DNA of 6,731 bases from positions 1 to 6,731 of the forward strand of contig JBBRDB010000145.1 of the NCBI GenBank assembly GCA_038204345.1, given 5' to 3'. A program made the translations under genes and the position numbers. Below the pieces are notes generated by a model. It saw only the letters and a program-made list of their open reading frames with translations. It was not told where the DNA came from and ran no database searches. Origin of the DNA: JAHJSA01 sp038204345. Lineage in GTDB: Bacteria > Actinomycetota > Thermoleophilia > RBG-16-64-13. Below are positions 1-5,537 of the stretch, piece by piece; position 1 is the stretch's first letter, and each line of letters starts with the position of its first letter.

Positions 1-2
1 CC

Positions 3-9
3 AAGGAGG
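3..9 (+). promoter_or_regulatory. Ribosome binding site of the methyltransferase gene
   Basis: AAGGAGG lies 11 bases before the ATG at 21 and is a near-perfect Shine-Dalgarno sequence. It supports that ATG over the later in-frame ATG at codon 16. Because the window opens here, the promoter and any upstream operon partner are not visible. Confidence 0.8.
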
Positions 10-20
10 AGAGAGCACAC

Positions 21-884
21 ATGGAGACCCTGGAGACCCGAGTCGTCGGCGCGAGCCGGGAAGTCATGATCAGCTACGACCGGCCCACGGTGCTGATCGG
101 TGAACGCATCAATCCCACGGGCAAGAAGAGGTTGGCAGACGCTCTGCGCGCCGGCGACCTCTCGGTGGCAGTCGAAGAGGCCCTCGGTCAGGTCGCGGCC
201 GGGGCCGACATCCTCGACGTCAACGTGGGCGCCACGGGTGTCGATGAGGTCGAGATGCTCCCTCGCGTAGTGGAGGCGCTCGCTGGGGCCGTCGACGTGC
301 CGCTGTGCCTCGACAGCCACAACCTGAAGGCGTTGCGAGCCTCTCTCGATCTGTGTCCGGGTCGTCCTATCGTCAACTCGGTCACGGGTGAAGAGAGTTC
401 CCTCGCAGAGATCCTGCCGCTCGTCAAAGAGTATGGCGTAGCCGTGATCGGCCTATGCTTAGACGATTCCGGGATACCGCCCACCGTGGAGGGACGGGTG
501 GCCGTGGCTCACAAGATCATCAGCCGAGCGGAGGCCCTTGGCATACCCCGCGAGGACGTCATCATCGACTGCCTCACCTTGACCCTGGGGGCCAACCCCA
601 AAGGGGGGGCGGTCACGCTGCAGGCGGTGGAACGGGTGCGGGCCGAACTCGGCGTCAACCAGACCCAGGGCGCCAGCAACATCTCGCACGGCCTACCCAA
701 CCGACCCGCGTTGAACGCAGCGTTCCTCGCGATCGCCATCAAGGCCGGGCTCACCTGCCCCACCGTAGACGCGGCCCAAGTACGCACGGCCGTCCTCGCG
801 GCCGACCTGGTGTTGGGCCGCGACGACTTCGCGCTGCGCTTCATCGGCGCGTACCGGGCGGCGAAGGCCGAGGCCGGCGCCTGA
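21..884 (+). CDS. Methyltetrahydrofolate:corrinoid protein methyltransferase
   Basis: This 287-residue protein is a pterin-binding TIM-barrel methyltransferase of the AcsE/MtgA type (DHPS-like fold). Family members move a methyl group between methyl-tetrahydrofolate and the cobalt of a small corrinoid protein, linking methylated substrates or CO2 fixation to the folate pool in the cytoplasm. Visible family motifs are GERINPTGKK (28-37), DILDVNVG (63-70), LCLDSHN (95-101), PIVNSVTGEE (116-125), IIDCLTLTLG (181-190) and GASNISHGLPNR (217-228). By comparison with Moorella AcsE, Asn220 in SNIS is the likely pterin N5-contacting asparagine, and Asp66 and Asp183 are likely pterin contacts. The length is normal for the family. 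The good RBS and the window edge suggest it ends an operon; the corrinoid protein and an MttB-like partner would be expected to the left but are not seen. The folate:corrinoid class is fairly certain; whether the partner is the acetyl-CoA-pathway protein or a methylamine/betaine-type corrinoid protein is unknown. Confidence 0.88.
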   Translation: METLETRVVGASREVMISYDRPTVLIGERINPTGKKRLADALRAGDLSVAVEEALGQVAAGADILDVNVGATGVDEVEMLPRVVEALAGAVDVPLCLDSHNLKALRASLDLCPGRPIVNSVTGEESSLAEILPLVKEYGVAVIGLCLDDSGIPPTVEGRVAVAHKIISRAEALGIPREDVIIDCLTLTLGANPKGGAVTLQAVERVRAELGVNQTQGASNISHGLPNRPALNAAFLAIAIKAGLTCPTVDAAQVRTAVLAADLVLGRDDFALRFIGAYRAAKAEAGA

Positions 885-974
885 GCCGCAAAGCCCTCCC
901 TTCCGAGCTTCGCCCTGTTGACCGGACGCACCGAGACTCTTGCCCGAGCGACGTTCGCGGCCTAGGTGGACTGG

Positions 975-1009
975 GCCCGGCTGGACGACGCGACCTGCCC
1001 GAGCCGGGC
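975..1009. repeat. GC-rich inverted repeat in the convergent spacer
   Basis: GCCCGGCT (975-982) and AGCCGGGC (1002-1009) are perfect 8-bp inverted repeats with a 19-base loop. The right arm can instead close a tighter local hairpin, GCCCG (997-1001), loop AGC, CGGGC (1005-1009), so the two folds exclude each other. It lies between the methyltransferase (+) and the amidase remnant (-), where a terminator for either would sit. No T-tract follows on either strand, so an intrinsic terminator role is only possible. The spacer 885-1059 holds no convincing gene. Confidence 0.35.
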
Positions 1010-1061
1010 GACCTGATCGAGTTCAGCGGCCTGGCCGGGCCGGGCGACTTCGGCCTCCGTC
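990..1061. repeat. Degenerate 18-bp tandem repeat, four copies
   Basis: Four successive 18-bp units begin at 990, 1008, 1026 and 1044 and share the head GCGACCTG or near variants (GCGACCTG, GCGACCTG, GCGGCCTG, GCGACTTC). Units one and three match at 15 of 18 positions; units one and two at 12 of 18. The fourth is the weakest and runs into the stop codon of the amidase remnant at 1060-1062. In minus-strand reading frames it yields a hexapeptide-like pattern, but no start, RBS or homology supports a gene. It could be a small slippage-born repeat or chance in GC-rich DNA. Confidence 0.35.
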
Positions 1062-2071
1062 ATCTCAGCGGAGCGATCGGAGTGGGTCGGTCCACGCTGC
1101 TCTCCACGAGCTCGGCTGCTTCCAAGGCCAGGTCTTCCCGCCACAGATCCGCATAGATCTGGATCCCCGTGGGCAGCCCGAACGATACCCCCGTGGGCAA
1201 GGCCACCGACGGCAGCCCCAGGACGTTGCCGGGGGTGATGAACTTCGCCGTGTCCAAGACCAGCTGCGGTCCGAACCCCGAAAGAAGATCAGCGTCTACC
1301 CGCCACGGCAGTTGCATCCACGTCGGCCCGATCGCGACCGCATACTGAGCGAAGAATCCAGACCAGAGCCGAATGAGACGAGAGCGCGTGGCATGGATGT
1401 CGCTGTTCGGCTTGTCCCGATAGCGACTCATACGGCACAAGTCCATCACGTGGTCGTAGAGAGGTTTCGACATCATCGCCCGGATGCGCGGCATCAGCAC
1501 GGAGAAATCGATGGCTATCAGGTCGAGCCAGTATCCGTCCCGCGCGCTCGATCTCTGTGATCGTCTCGGGCGGTAGCTCGGTGCCCGGGATCTGCGTCAC
1601 CACTGCCGCCCGACGCACGGGGGGAGCCGGGCCTTGCAGGGGCACATCCACCGAGCGGGGATCGCGGACATCCCTCCCGGCGAGCACCGCCAGGCCCAGC
1701 CGGAGATCGGCGACCGAGCGGGCCATCGGGCCTTCCACGGCCATGGCCTGCGTCGCCATGCCCCCATCCAACGGGGGGATAGACCCGGCTCGCGGGATGC
1801 GGCCCAACGTCGGCTTGAGCGCAGCCACGCCGCAGCAATACGCCGGGCTACGGAGCGAGCCGCCCAGATCGTTCCCCAGACCGAACGGGGTCATCCCGGT
1901 GGCCAGGGCCGCCGCATCACCCCCGCTCGAGCCGCCCGGAGTCAAGAGAGGGTTCCAAGGATTGAGAGTGGACCCCCGTAGCGGGTTGTCCGTAGATAAC
2001 CTGAGGGCGAACTCCGGGAGGTTGGTGCGCCCGAGCACGATCGCGCCCGCGGCCTTCATGCGCGACACCAC
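1060..2071 (-). pseudogene. Amidase-signature family hydrolase, truncated and frameshifted
   Basis: The minus strand carries most of an amidase (GatA/indoleacetamide-hydrolase superfamily), broken in two frames. The first frame runs down from 2071. It contains RTNLPEF, TPGGSSGGDAAALATGM (cis-serine loop, residues 44-60), GNDLGGSLRSPA (nucleophile Ser72) and ALKPTLGRIP, and is recognisable until about ITEIERAGRILA near 1530. The homology resumes in the other frame from about 1535 (WLDLIAIDFSMLMPRIR) to the TGA at 1060-1062. The C-terminal part shows LPSVALPTG and GLPTGIQIYADLW, typical of the family. Around the frame change roughly 25 residues seem to be missing compared with relatives I recall. 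The N-terminal 80 or so residues, which carry the catalytic lysine of the Lys-Ser-Ser triad, are absent: the frame opens only after the MFS stop codon at 2081-2083. The family hydrolyses amide bonds, but this copy should be inactive. The surviving motifs make the family assignment firm. Confidence 0.85.
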
Positions 2072-2080
2072 CCCACGCGC

Positions 2081-3286
2081 CTAGCCCGCCAGGGCGGGCA
2101 CCTTCTTACGCATGTGAAGGAGCAGGAGCACGATCGCCACGAGCGCAAGCGCCGCTGAAAAGGCGAACACGCCACCCAAAGTGAGGATCCCTGCGAGAAA
2201 GCCCGCCACCACCGACCCTATGGCCAGGCCCAGGTCGTACGCGATGAGAAAGGTGGCCATGCCCGCCCCCCGTCGGGCGGGCACGACCCGATGGATGACG
2301 ATGGCCTGTAGGCTTGGCTGGGTAGTCCCGAACCCCATCCCATACAGCGCCGCCGCCGCCAACAGCACCGGCATACTGTGGGCGGAGGCAAGGGTCAACA
2401 GACCGACACCCACGAACACGAGCCCCGCCACCGCGGTGGGTTCATAGCCCCAGCTGTCGGCCAGACGCCCGCCCAGGGGCCGCGTGATGGTGAGGGCCAC
2501 GGCGAACACGGTGAAGAAGATGCCGACGTTCCCCAGCCCCCGGTCCACTCCGTACAGTGAGAGTAGCGACAGGATCGGTCCGTACGTGATCGTTAGGAGG
2601 AAGATCATCGCTGCCGGGAAAAGCGAACTCCGTTCGAGCAATGATGCGAGCGACGGGCGCGCGGCGGCTGCCGCCGAACGAGTCCGATGTGGGAAGGGTA
2701 TGAGGAAAGACAAGCCCAGCGAGAGTGCCGTGATCAGGCCCGCGAGCACGAAGAGGGCTGTGTAGTCGCCCCTACCCATAAGCCACATCCCAACGCTGGG
2801 CGATATGGCCATGGGGACGCCGAGCGCAAGAGTGAAGAAGCCGGTCGCTTCAGCCACACGTGTGCGCGGAGCCATGTCGCTTGCGACAGTGTAGGCTGCG
2901 GTGGTCTGTAGACCGAATCCCATGCCGTTGACGAAGCGCAGCAAGAGCAAGAGCACGATGCCCCCCGCCCATTGGTGCGCGACTATCACGACCGCAGAGA
3001 GCGCCGCCCCCGCCACCAGAATCGTCTTCCGCCCGTAGGCGTCGAGCGCCCAGCCGGTAAGCGGCCGCACGGCGACGGAGGCGCCGTTGAAGAATCCCAA
3101 CAACAGGCCGGCGGCTGCATCTCCTCCCCCGAGGTGCACAGCGAAGAGCGGCAGCGTTGGGAGAAGCAGGTATACGCCCATGAAGTAGAACAAAGATGCG
3201 GACAGCAACAGTGCGAATCCGCGGGTCCAGAGGGCTTCTGTCGGGGTTTCGGGGGCGTGCTCGGCGTGTGGCGCTGGATTGGACAC
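2081..3286 (-). CDS. MFS transporter, 12 transmembrane helices
   Basis: This 401-residue protein is an intact major facilitator superfamily permease, probably a proton-driven exporter in the cytoplasmic membrane. A short polar N-terminus (1-20) is followed by hydrophobic segments in the 6+6 pattern. The first half carries motif A-like GWALDAYGRK (78-87) after helix 2. The second half carries the matching GGRLADSWG (272-280). A charged central loop (about 199-222, with RTRSAAAAARPS) separates the halves, and the protein ends in a basic tail. The start is GTG at 3286: no Shine-Dalgarno precedes it, but TAGAAT ends six bases upstream, the layout of a leaderless transcript. It is divergent from the sphingoid-base-like operon with a 60-bp shared promoter region, so co-regulation is plausible. 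The substrate cannot be read from sequence. Drug, sugar or lipid export are all possible, and a link to sphingolipids is inference from position only. Confidence 0.88.
   Translation of the reverse strand: MSNPAPHAEHAPETPTEALWTRGFALLLSASLFYFMGVYLLLPTLPLFAVHLGGGDAAAGLLLGFFNGASVAVRPLTGWALDAYGRKTILVAGAALSAVVIVAHQWAGGIVLLLLLRFVNGMGFGLQTTAAYTVASDMAPRTRVAEATGFFTLALGVPMAISPSVGMWLMGRGDYTALFVLAGLITALSLGLSFLIPFPHRTRSAAAAARPSLASLLERSSLFPAAMIFLLTITYGPILSLLSLYGVDRGLGNVGIFFTVFAVALTITRPLGGRLADSWGYEPTAVAGLVFVGVGLLTLASAHSMPVLLAAAALYGMGFGTTQPSLQAIVIHRVVPARRGAGMATFLIAYDLGLAIGSVVAGFLAGILTLGGVFAFSAALALVAIVLLLLHMRKKVPALAG
2084..2099. repeat. Inverted repeat at the 3' end of the MFS gene
   Basis: GCCCGCC (2084-2090) and GGCGGGC (2093-2099) are perfect 7-bp inverted repeats separated by two bases; in practice a 6-bp stem with a CAGG loop. 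They cover the last codons of the MFS gene, ending one base before its TAG. No T-tract follows on the minus strand, so a standard terminator is unlikely. The position at the junction with the truncated amidase is notable. Confidence 0.4.
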
Positions 3287-3292
3287 CGCAGT

Positions 3293-3298
3293 ATTCTA
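3293..3298 (-). promoter_or_regulatory. Leaderless-type -10 box of the MFS gene
   Basis: Read on the minus strand, TAGAAT is followed by ACTGCG and then the GTG start at 3286. A TANNNT hexamer six bases before the start codon places transcription initiation at the start codon itself, as in many actinobacterial leaderless genes. There is no Shine-Dalgarno and no clear -35 (the expected position reads TATCCC at 3321-3316). Confidence 0.55.
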
Positions 3299-3315
3299 CC
3301 TGTGAGCGCGCGGTA

Positions 3316-3330
3316 GGGATATGATGTCCC
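3316..3330. promoter_or_regulatory. Possible operator: 15-bp palindrome in the divergent promoter
   Basis: GGGATATGATGTCCC is an imperfect palindrome with six of seven arm positions paired around a central G. It fully covers the SDR -10 box (3320-3325), and its left end (3316-3321) sits at the -35 position expected for the MFS promoter. A repressor bound here could control both divergent units. The class of regulator is unknown and no regulator gene is in the window. Confidence 0.4.
3320..3325 (+). promoter_or_regulatory. -10 box of the SDR-PLP operon
   Basis: TATGAT differs from the TATAAT consensus at one position. It would start transcription near 3331-3332, giving a leader of about 15 bases that still contains the Shine-Dalgarno. 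At the -35 position about 17 bases upstream the sequence (TACCTG, 3297-3302) is a poor match. Confidence 0.5.
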
Positions 3331-3333
3331 CCG

Positions 3334-3340
3334 AAAGGGG
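3334..3340 (+). promoter_or_regulatory. Ribosome binding site supporting the TTG start of the SDR
   Basis: AAAGGGG lies six bases before TTG 3347 and decides that start, since no ATG or GTG fits the conserved N-terminus of the protein. It is also the right half of CCCC-GAAA-GGGG (3329-3340), a 4-bp stem with a GNRA-type tetraloop. That fold would hide the RBS in any transcript beginning upstream of 3329, but not in one starting at about 3332. Confidence 0.5.
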
Positions 3341-3346
3341 CCCGGC

Positions 3347-4225
3347 TTGAAGATCGATCTCAACGGAAAACTCGCACTGGTCACCGGCGGATCGCGCGGC
3401 ATCGGTCTCGCCGTGTCGAAAGAGTTGGCTGCCCGGGGTGCGTCGGTGTGGATCGCCGCCCGCGACGGCGAACGCATTGCTCTCGCGCGCGAGCAGATCG
3501 AGAAGGCGCGCCGCAGTGACAGGCAGGCAGTGGGGACATTGACCCTGGACGTCGCTGACGCTGAGAAGGTCGCTTCGGTACTCAGCGCTTTCAATGCTGA
3601 GACCGGCGTGCCCGATCTCCTGGTCAACTGCGCCGGTGTAGCTCATCCGGGGCGCTTCGAAGAGCTTGATATCGAGATCTTCCGCTGGATGATGGACGTG
3701 AACTACTTCGGAACGGTGCACGTGACCAAGGCGATCGTGCCCGGCATGATCGCCCGCGGCTCCGGTCACATCACCAACGTCTCGTCTATCGCCGGCTTCC
3801 TAGGTGTGTACGGCTACAGCGCCTACGGAGCCTCGAAATTCGCAGTGGCCGGCCTCTCGGACGTGCTGCGGGCCGAGATGAAGCCCCTCGGGATCGACGT
3901 GTCGGTGGTGTTCCCTCCGGACACCGATACCGAGCAACTGGCATATGAATCGCAGTTCAAGCCCGCGGTCACGAAGGTGCTGTCCGGTGGGGGAAAACCG
4001 CTCTCTCCTGAAAAAGTGGCCCGCTCGATCGTCAACGGAGTCGTGCGCGGACGTTTCATAATCCACCCCCACTACGAAGGGTTCTTCTACTTCCGCGGCC
4101 AGAATCTTCTGGGTGGTTTCCTATACCCGTTGATGGACCTCCTTGTCTCACGCGCCGTGAAGTCCACGGCATCCCTCTCGAAAACCCCAGCCGGAACCGA
4201 CCCAGTGGACGATCCAGCACCCTGA
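3347..4225 (+). CDS. 3-ketodihydrosphingosine reductase-like SDR
   Basis: This 292-residue protein is a classical short-chain dehydrogenase whose closest match that I recognise is the KDSR family, which reduces 3-ketosphinganine to sphinganine with NADPH. Visible elements: cofactor loop TGGSRGIG (13-20), ARD after the second strand (38-40; basic Arg39 fits NADPH), NCAG (94-97), Asn119 in DVNYFG, catalytic Ser147, and YGASK with Tyr160 and Lys164. The PPDTDT motif (190-195) after the sixth strand is a hallmark I know from human KDSR, and LVNCAG, NYFGTV and YGYSAYGASKFA also resemble it. A C-terminal hydrophobic stretch (about 246-270, FFYFRG to LLVSRA) may dock to the membrane; unlike human KDSR there is no N-terminal membrane anchor. 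The start is TTG. A 24-bp gap to the PLP enzyme suggests one operon, and together they fit steps one and two of sphingoid-base synthesis. A reductase acting on another long-chain keto-lipid, such as a sulfonolipid precursor, is the main alternative. Confidence 0.82.
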   Translation: MKIDLNGKLALVTGGSRGIGLAVSKELAARGASVWIAARDGERIALAREQIEKARRSDRQAVGTLTLDVADAEKVASVLSAFNAETGVPDLLVNCAGVAHPGRFEELDIEIFRWMMDVNYFGTVHVTKAIVPGMIARGSGHITNVSSIAGFLGVYGYSAYGASKFAVAGLSDVLRAEMKPLGIDVSVVFPPDTDTEQLAYESQFKPAVTKVLSGGGKPLSPEKVARSIVNGVVRGRFIIHPHYEGFFYFRGQNLLGGFLYPLMDLLVSRAVKSTASLSKTPAGTDPVDDPAP

Positions 4226-4240
4226 GCCACAGTCGTATCC

Positions 4241-4245
4241 AGGAG
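4241..4245 (+). promoter_or_regulatory. Ribosome binding site of the PLP enzyme gene
   Basis: AGGAG lies four bases before ATG 4250, inside the 24-bp gap after the SDR stop. The spacing is a little short. No promoter is seen in the gap, consistent with cotranscription. Confidence 0.65.
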
Positions 4246-4249
4246 ACCC

Positions 4250-5428
4250 ATGGACATCTTCAAGAAATGTAGTGAGTTCACCGCCGTCAAGGTGGCCATC
4301 GAAGAGGGCTACTACCCCTACTTCACTCCGCTCAGCGAAAGCGAAGGCACCGAGGTCGAGGTGCGCGGTCAGCGGCTTATCATGTGCGGAGCGAACAACT
4401 ACCTGGGTCTCACCAGTCACCCTTTGGTGCGCGAGGCCGGGCTAGCTGCCATCAAGCGCTACGGCACCAGTTGCACGGGGTCCCGCTTCCTGAACGGCAA
4501 CCTGGAGTTGCACGAGCAGCTCGAGGTGGAGTTGGCCGAATGGGTGGACAAGCCCGCGGCTCTGATCTTCTCCACAGGCATGCAGGCCAACCTTGGGACG
4601 GTGAGCGCACTGGTGGGCCGGGGAGACGTGGTGGTCCTGGACAAAGACGACCACGCCAGCATCGTCGACGGCGCGCGACTGAGCTACGGGACCATGGAGC
4701 GCTACCGGCACAACGACATGGTCCATCTGGAGAGCGTGCTCGAAGGCCTGCAGGGGGAGCCGGGAGTGCTGGTGGTGGTGGACGGCGTGTTCAGCATGGA
4801 GGGCGACCTGGCACCGTTGCCGGAACTTGCCGCCTTGTGCCGCACATACGGGGCGCGGCTCATGGTCGACGACGCCCACGGCATGGGGGTCACCGGCGGA
4901 GGCCGGGGCACTGCGGCCCACTTCGGGGCCACCGCCGACGTGGACATCATCATGTCGACCTTCAGCAAGTCGTTCGCGTCACTCGGGGGGTTCGTGGCCG
5001 GGGAGCCCGACGTCATCAGCTACGTAAAACACCACGCACGCAGCCTTATCTTCAGCGCGAGCCCCACTCCCGCCAGCACCGCGTGTGCGCTGGCATCGCT
5101 GGAAGTAATGCGTACCGAGCCCGAGAGGATCGAGCGCGTGAACCAAACCGGCGCCCGCATGCGTGAGGCATTCCGGCAGATGGGCTTCGACACCGGCAAC
5201 TCCGTCACGCCCATCGTGCCCATCGTCATCGGCGACGATCAGCGCACCTTCCTCATGTGGAAACTCCTCTTCGAGAACGGGGTGTTCACCAACCCCGTTA
5301 TCTCGCCGGCTGTGCTGCCCGGGCGTCAGATGCTCCGCACCAGCTACATGGCCACCCACACCGACGCGCAACTCGACCGGGTGCTGGAGGTCTTTGGGGC
5401 CGTGGGCCGACAGGTGGGCCTCATCTGA
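4250..5428 (+). CDS. spt: Serine palmitoyltransferase-like alpha-oxoamine synthase
   Basis: This 392-residue protein is a PLP-dependent fold-type I alpha-oxoamine synthase. These enzymes condense an amino acid with an acyl thioester and release CO2; serine palmitoyltransferase makes 3-ketosphinganine from serine and palmitoyl-CoA (or acyl-ACP) in the cytosol. Key residues: GANNYLGL (47-54), TGSRFLNGN (76-84), His135 in DDHASIVDG (ring-stacking histidine), DDAHGMG (207-213; Asp207 pairs with the PLP nitrogen, His210 nearby), and STFSKSFASLGG (236-247) with Lys240 as the Schiff-base lysine. Arg363 in LRTSYMATHT is the likely carboxylate-binding arginine. The N-terminus GYYPYFTPL and the RTSYMATHT segment resemble the soluble bacterial (Bacteroidota-type) SPT more than KBL, ALA synthase or BioF. 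The length is typical. The adjacent KDSR-like SDR strongly favours SPT. Alternatives are 2-amino-3-ketobutyrate CoA ligase or a cysteate-using enzyme for sulfonolipids. The family is near certain; the substrate is inferred. Confidence 0.82.
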   Translation: MDIFKKCSEFTAVKVAIEEGYYPYFTPLSESEGTEVEVRGQRLIMCGANNYLGLTSHPLVREAGLAAIKRYGTSCTGSRFLNGNLELHEQLEVELAEWVDKPAALIFSTGMQANLGTVSALVGRGDVVVLDKDDHASIVDGARLSYGTMERYRHNDMVHLESVLEGLQGEPGVLVVVDGVFSMEGDLAPLPELAALCRTYGARLMVDDAHGMGVTGGGRGTAAHFGATADVDIIMSTFSKSFASLGGFVAGEPDVISYVKHHARSLIFSASPTPASTACALASLEVMRTEPERIERVNQTGARMREAFRQMGFDTGNSVTPIVPIVIGDDQRTFLMWKLLFENGVFTNPVISPAVLPGRQMLRTSYMATHTDAQLDRVLEVFGAVGRQVGLI

Positions 5429-5430
5429 AT

Positions 5431-5448
5431 ACGCCGAGGGGCCGGCGT
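5431..5448. promoter_or_regulatory. Inverted repeat just after the PLP gene
   Basis: ACGCCG (5431-5436) and CGGCGT (5443-5448) are perfect 6-bp arms with a six-base loop, two bases after the stop codon at 5426-5428. No T-tract follows, so a weak or factor-assisted terminator is possible. The right arm overlaps the -35 position expected for the -10 box at 5462, so an operator for the ABC gene is an equal alternative. Confidence 0.4.
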
Positions 5449-5461
5449 CGGCCGCTTCCGC

Positions 5462-5467
5462 TACTAT
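5462..5467 (+). promoter_or_regulatory. Leaderless-type -10 box of the ABC transporter gene
   Basis: TACTAT is followed by TGACGC and then ATG at 5474, the same TANNNT-N6-start geometry as at the MFS gene. No Shine-Dalgarno precedes this ATG. It suggests that transcription and translation of the ABC gene both begin at 5474, although that ATG is not in frame with the ATPase. Confidence 0.5.
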
Positions 5468-5537
5468 TGACGCATGACTCCGCCGGAGGCGGGCCGTAAA
5501 CGGACAGGCGACCATCGACCGCCGCGCGACTCCAGCC

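Noticed and set aside
962..1144. Minus-strand frame of 60 codons with hexapeptide-like periodicity
   Set aside because: It overlaps the amidase C-terminus, has no RBS, and its periodicity comes from the 18-bp repeat. No protein family is recognisable.
455..1156. Plus-strand frame of 233 codons overlapping the methyltransferase and spacer
   Set aside because: Its translation is Arg/Gly/Pro/His-rich with no family motif, and it overlaps the clearly homologous methyltransferase in another frame. It is a GC-rich shadow.
1557..2084. Plus-strand frame of 175 codons across the amidase remnant
   Set aside because: It is antisense to strong amidase motifs (GGSSGG, GNDLGGS) and its own product shows no homology.
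2181..2447. Plus-strand frame of 88 codons inside the MFS gene
   Set aside because: It is antisense to membrane-helix coding sequence and lacks an RBS or homology.
2986..3627. Minus-strand frame of 213 codons spanning the divergent promoter
   Set aside because: It overlaps the start of the MFS gene and the 5' half of the SDR in other frames, has Ser/Arg/Pro-rich composition, and would run through both -10 boxes.
4384..5166. Plus-strand frame of 260 codons inside the PLP enzyme gene
   Set aside because: It is a shifted frame of the SPT-like gene, rich in Arg, Gly and His, with no motif.
4250..5428. 2-amino-3-ketobutyrate CoA ligase or BioF
   Set aside because: The same superfamily, but the N-terminal GYYPYFTPL, the LRTSYMATHT segment and the KDSR-like neighbour fit SPT better; no threonine dehydrogenase or biotin genes are nearby.
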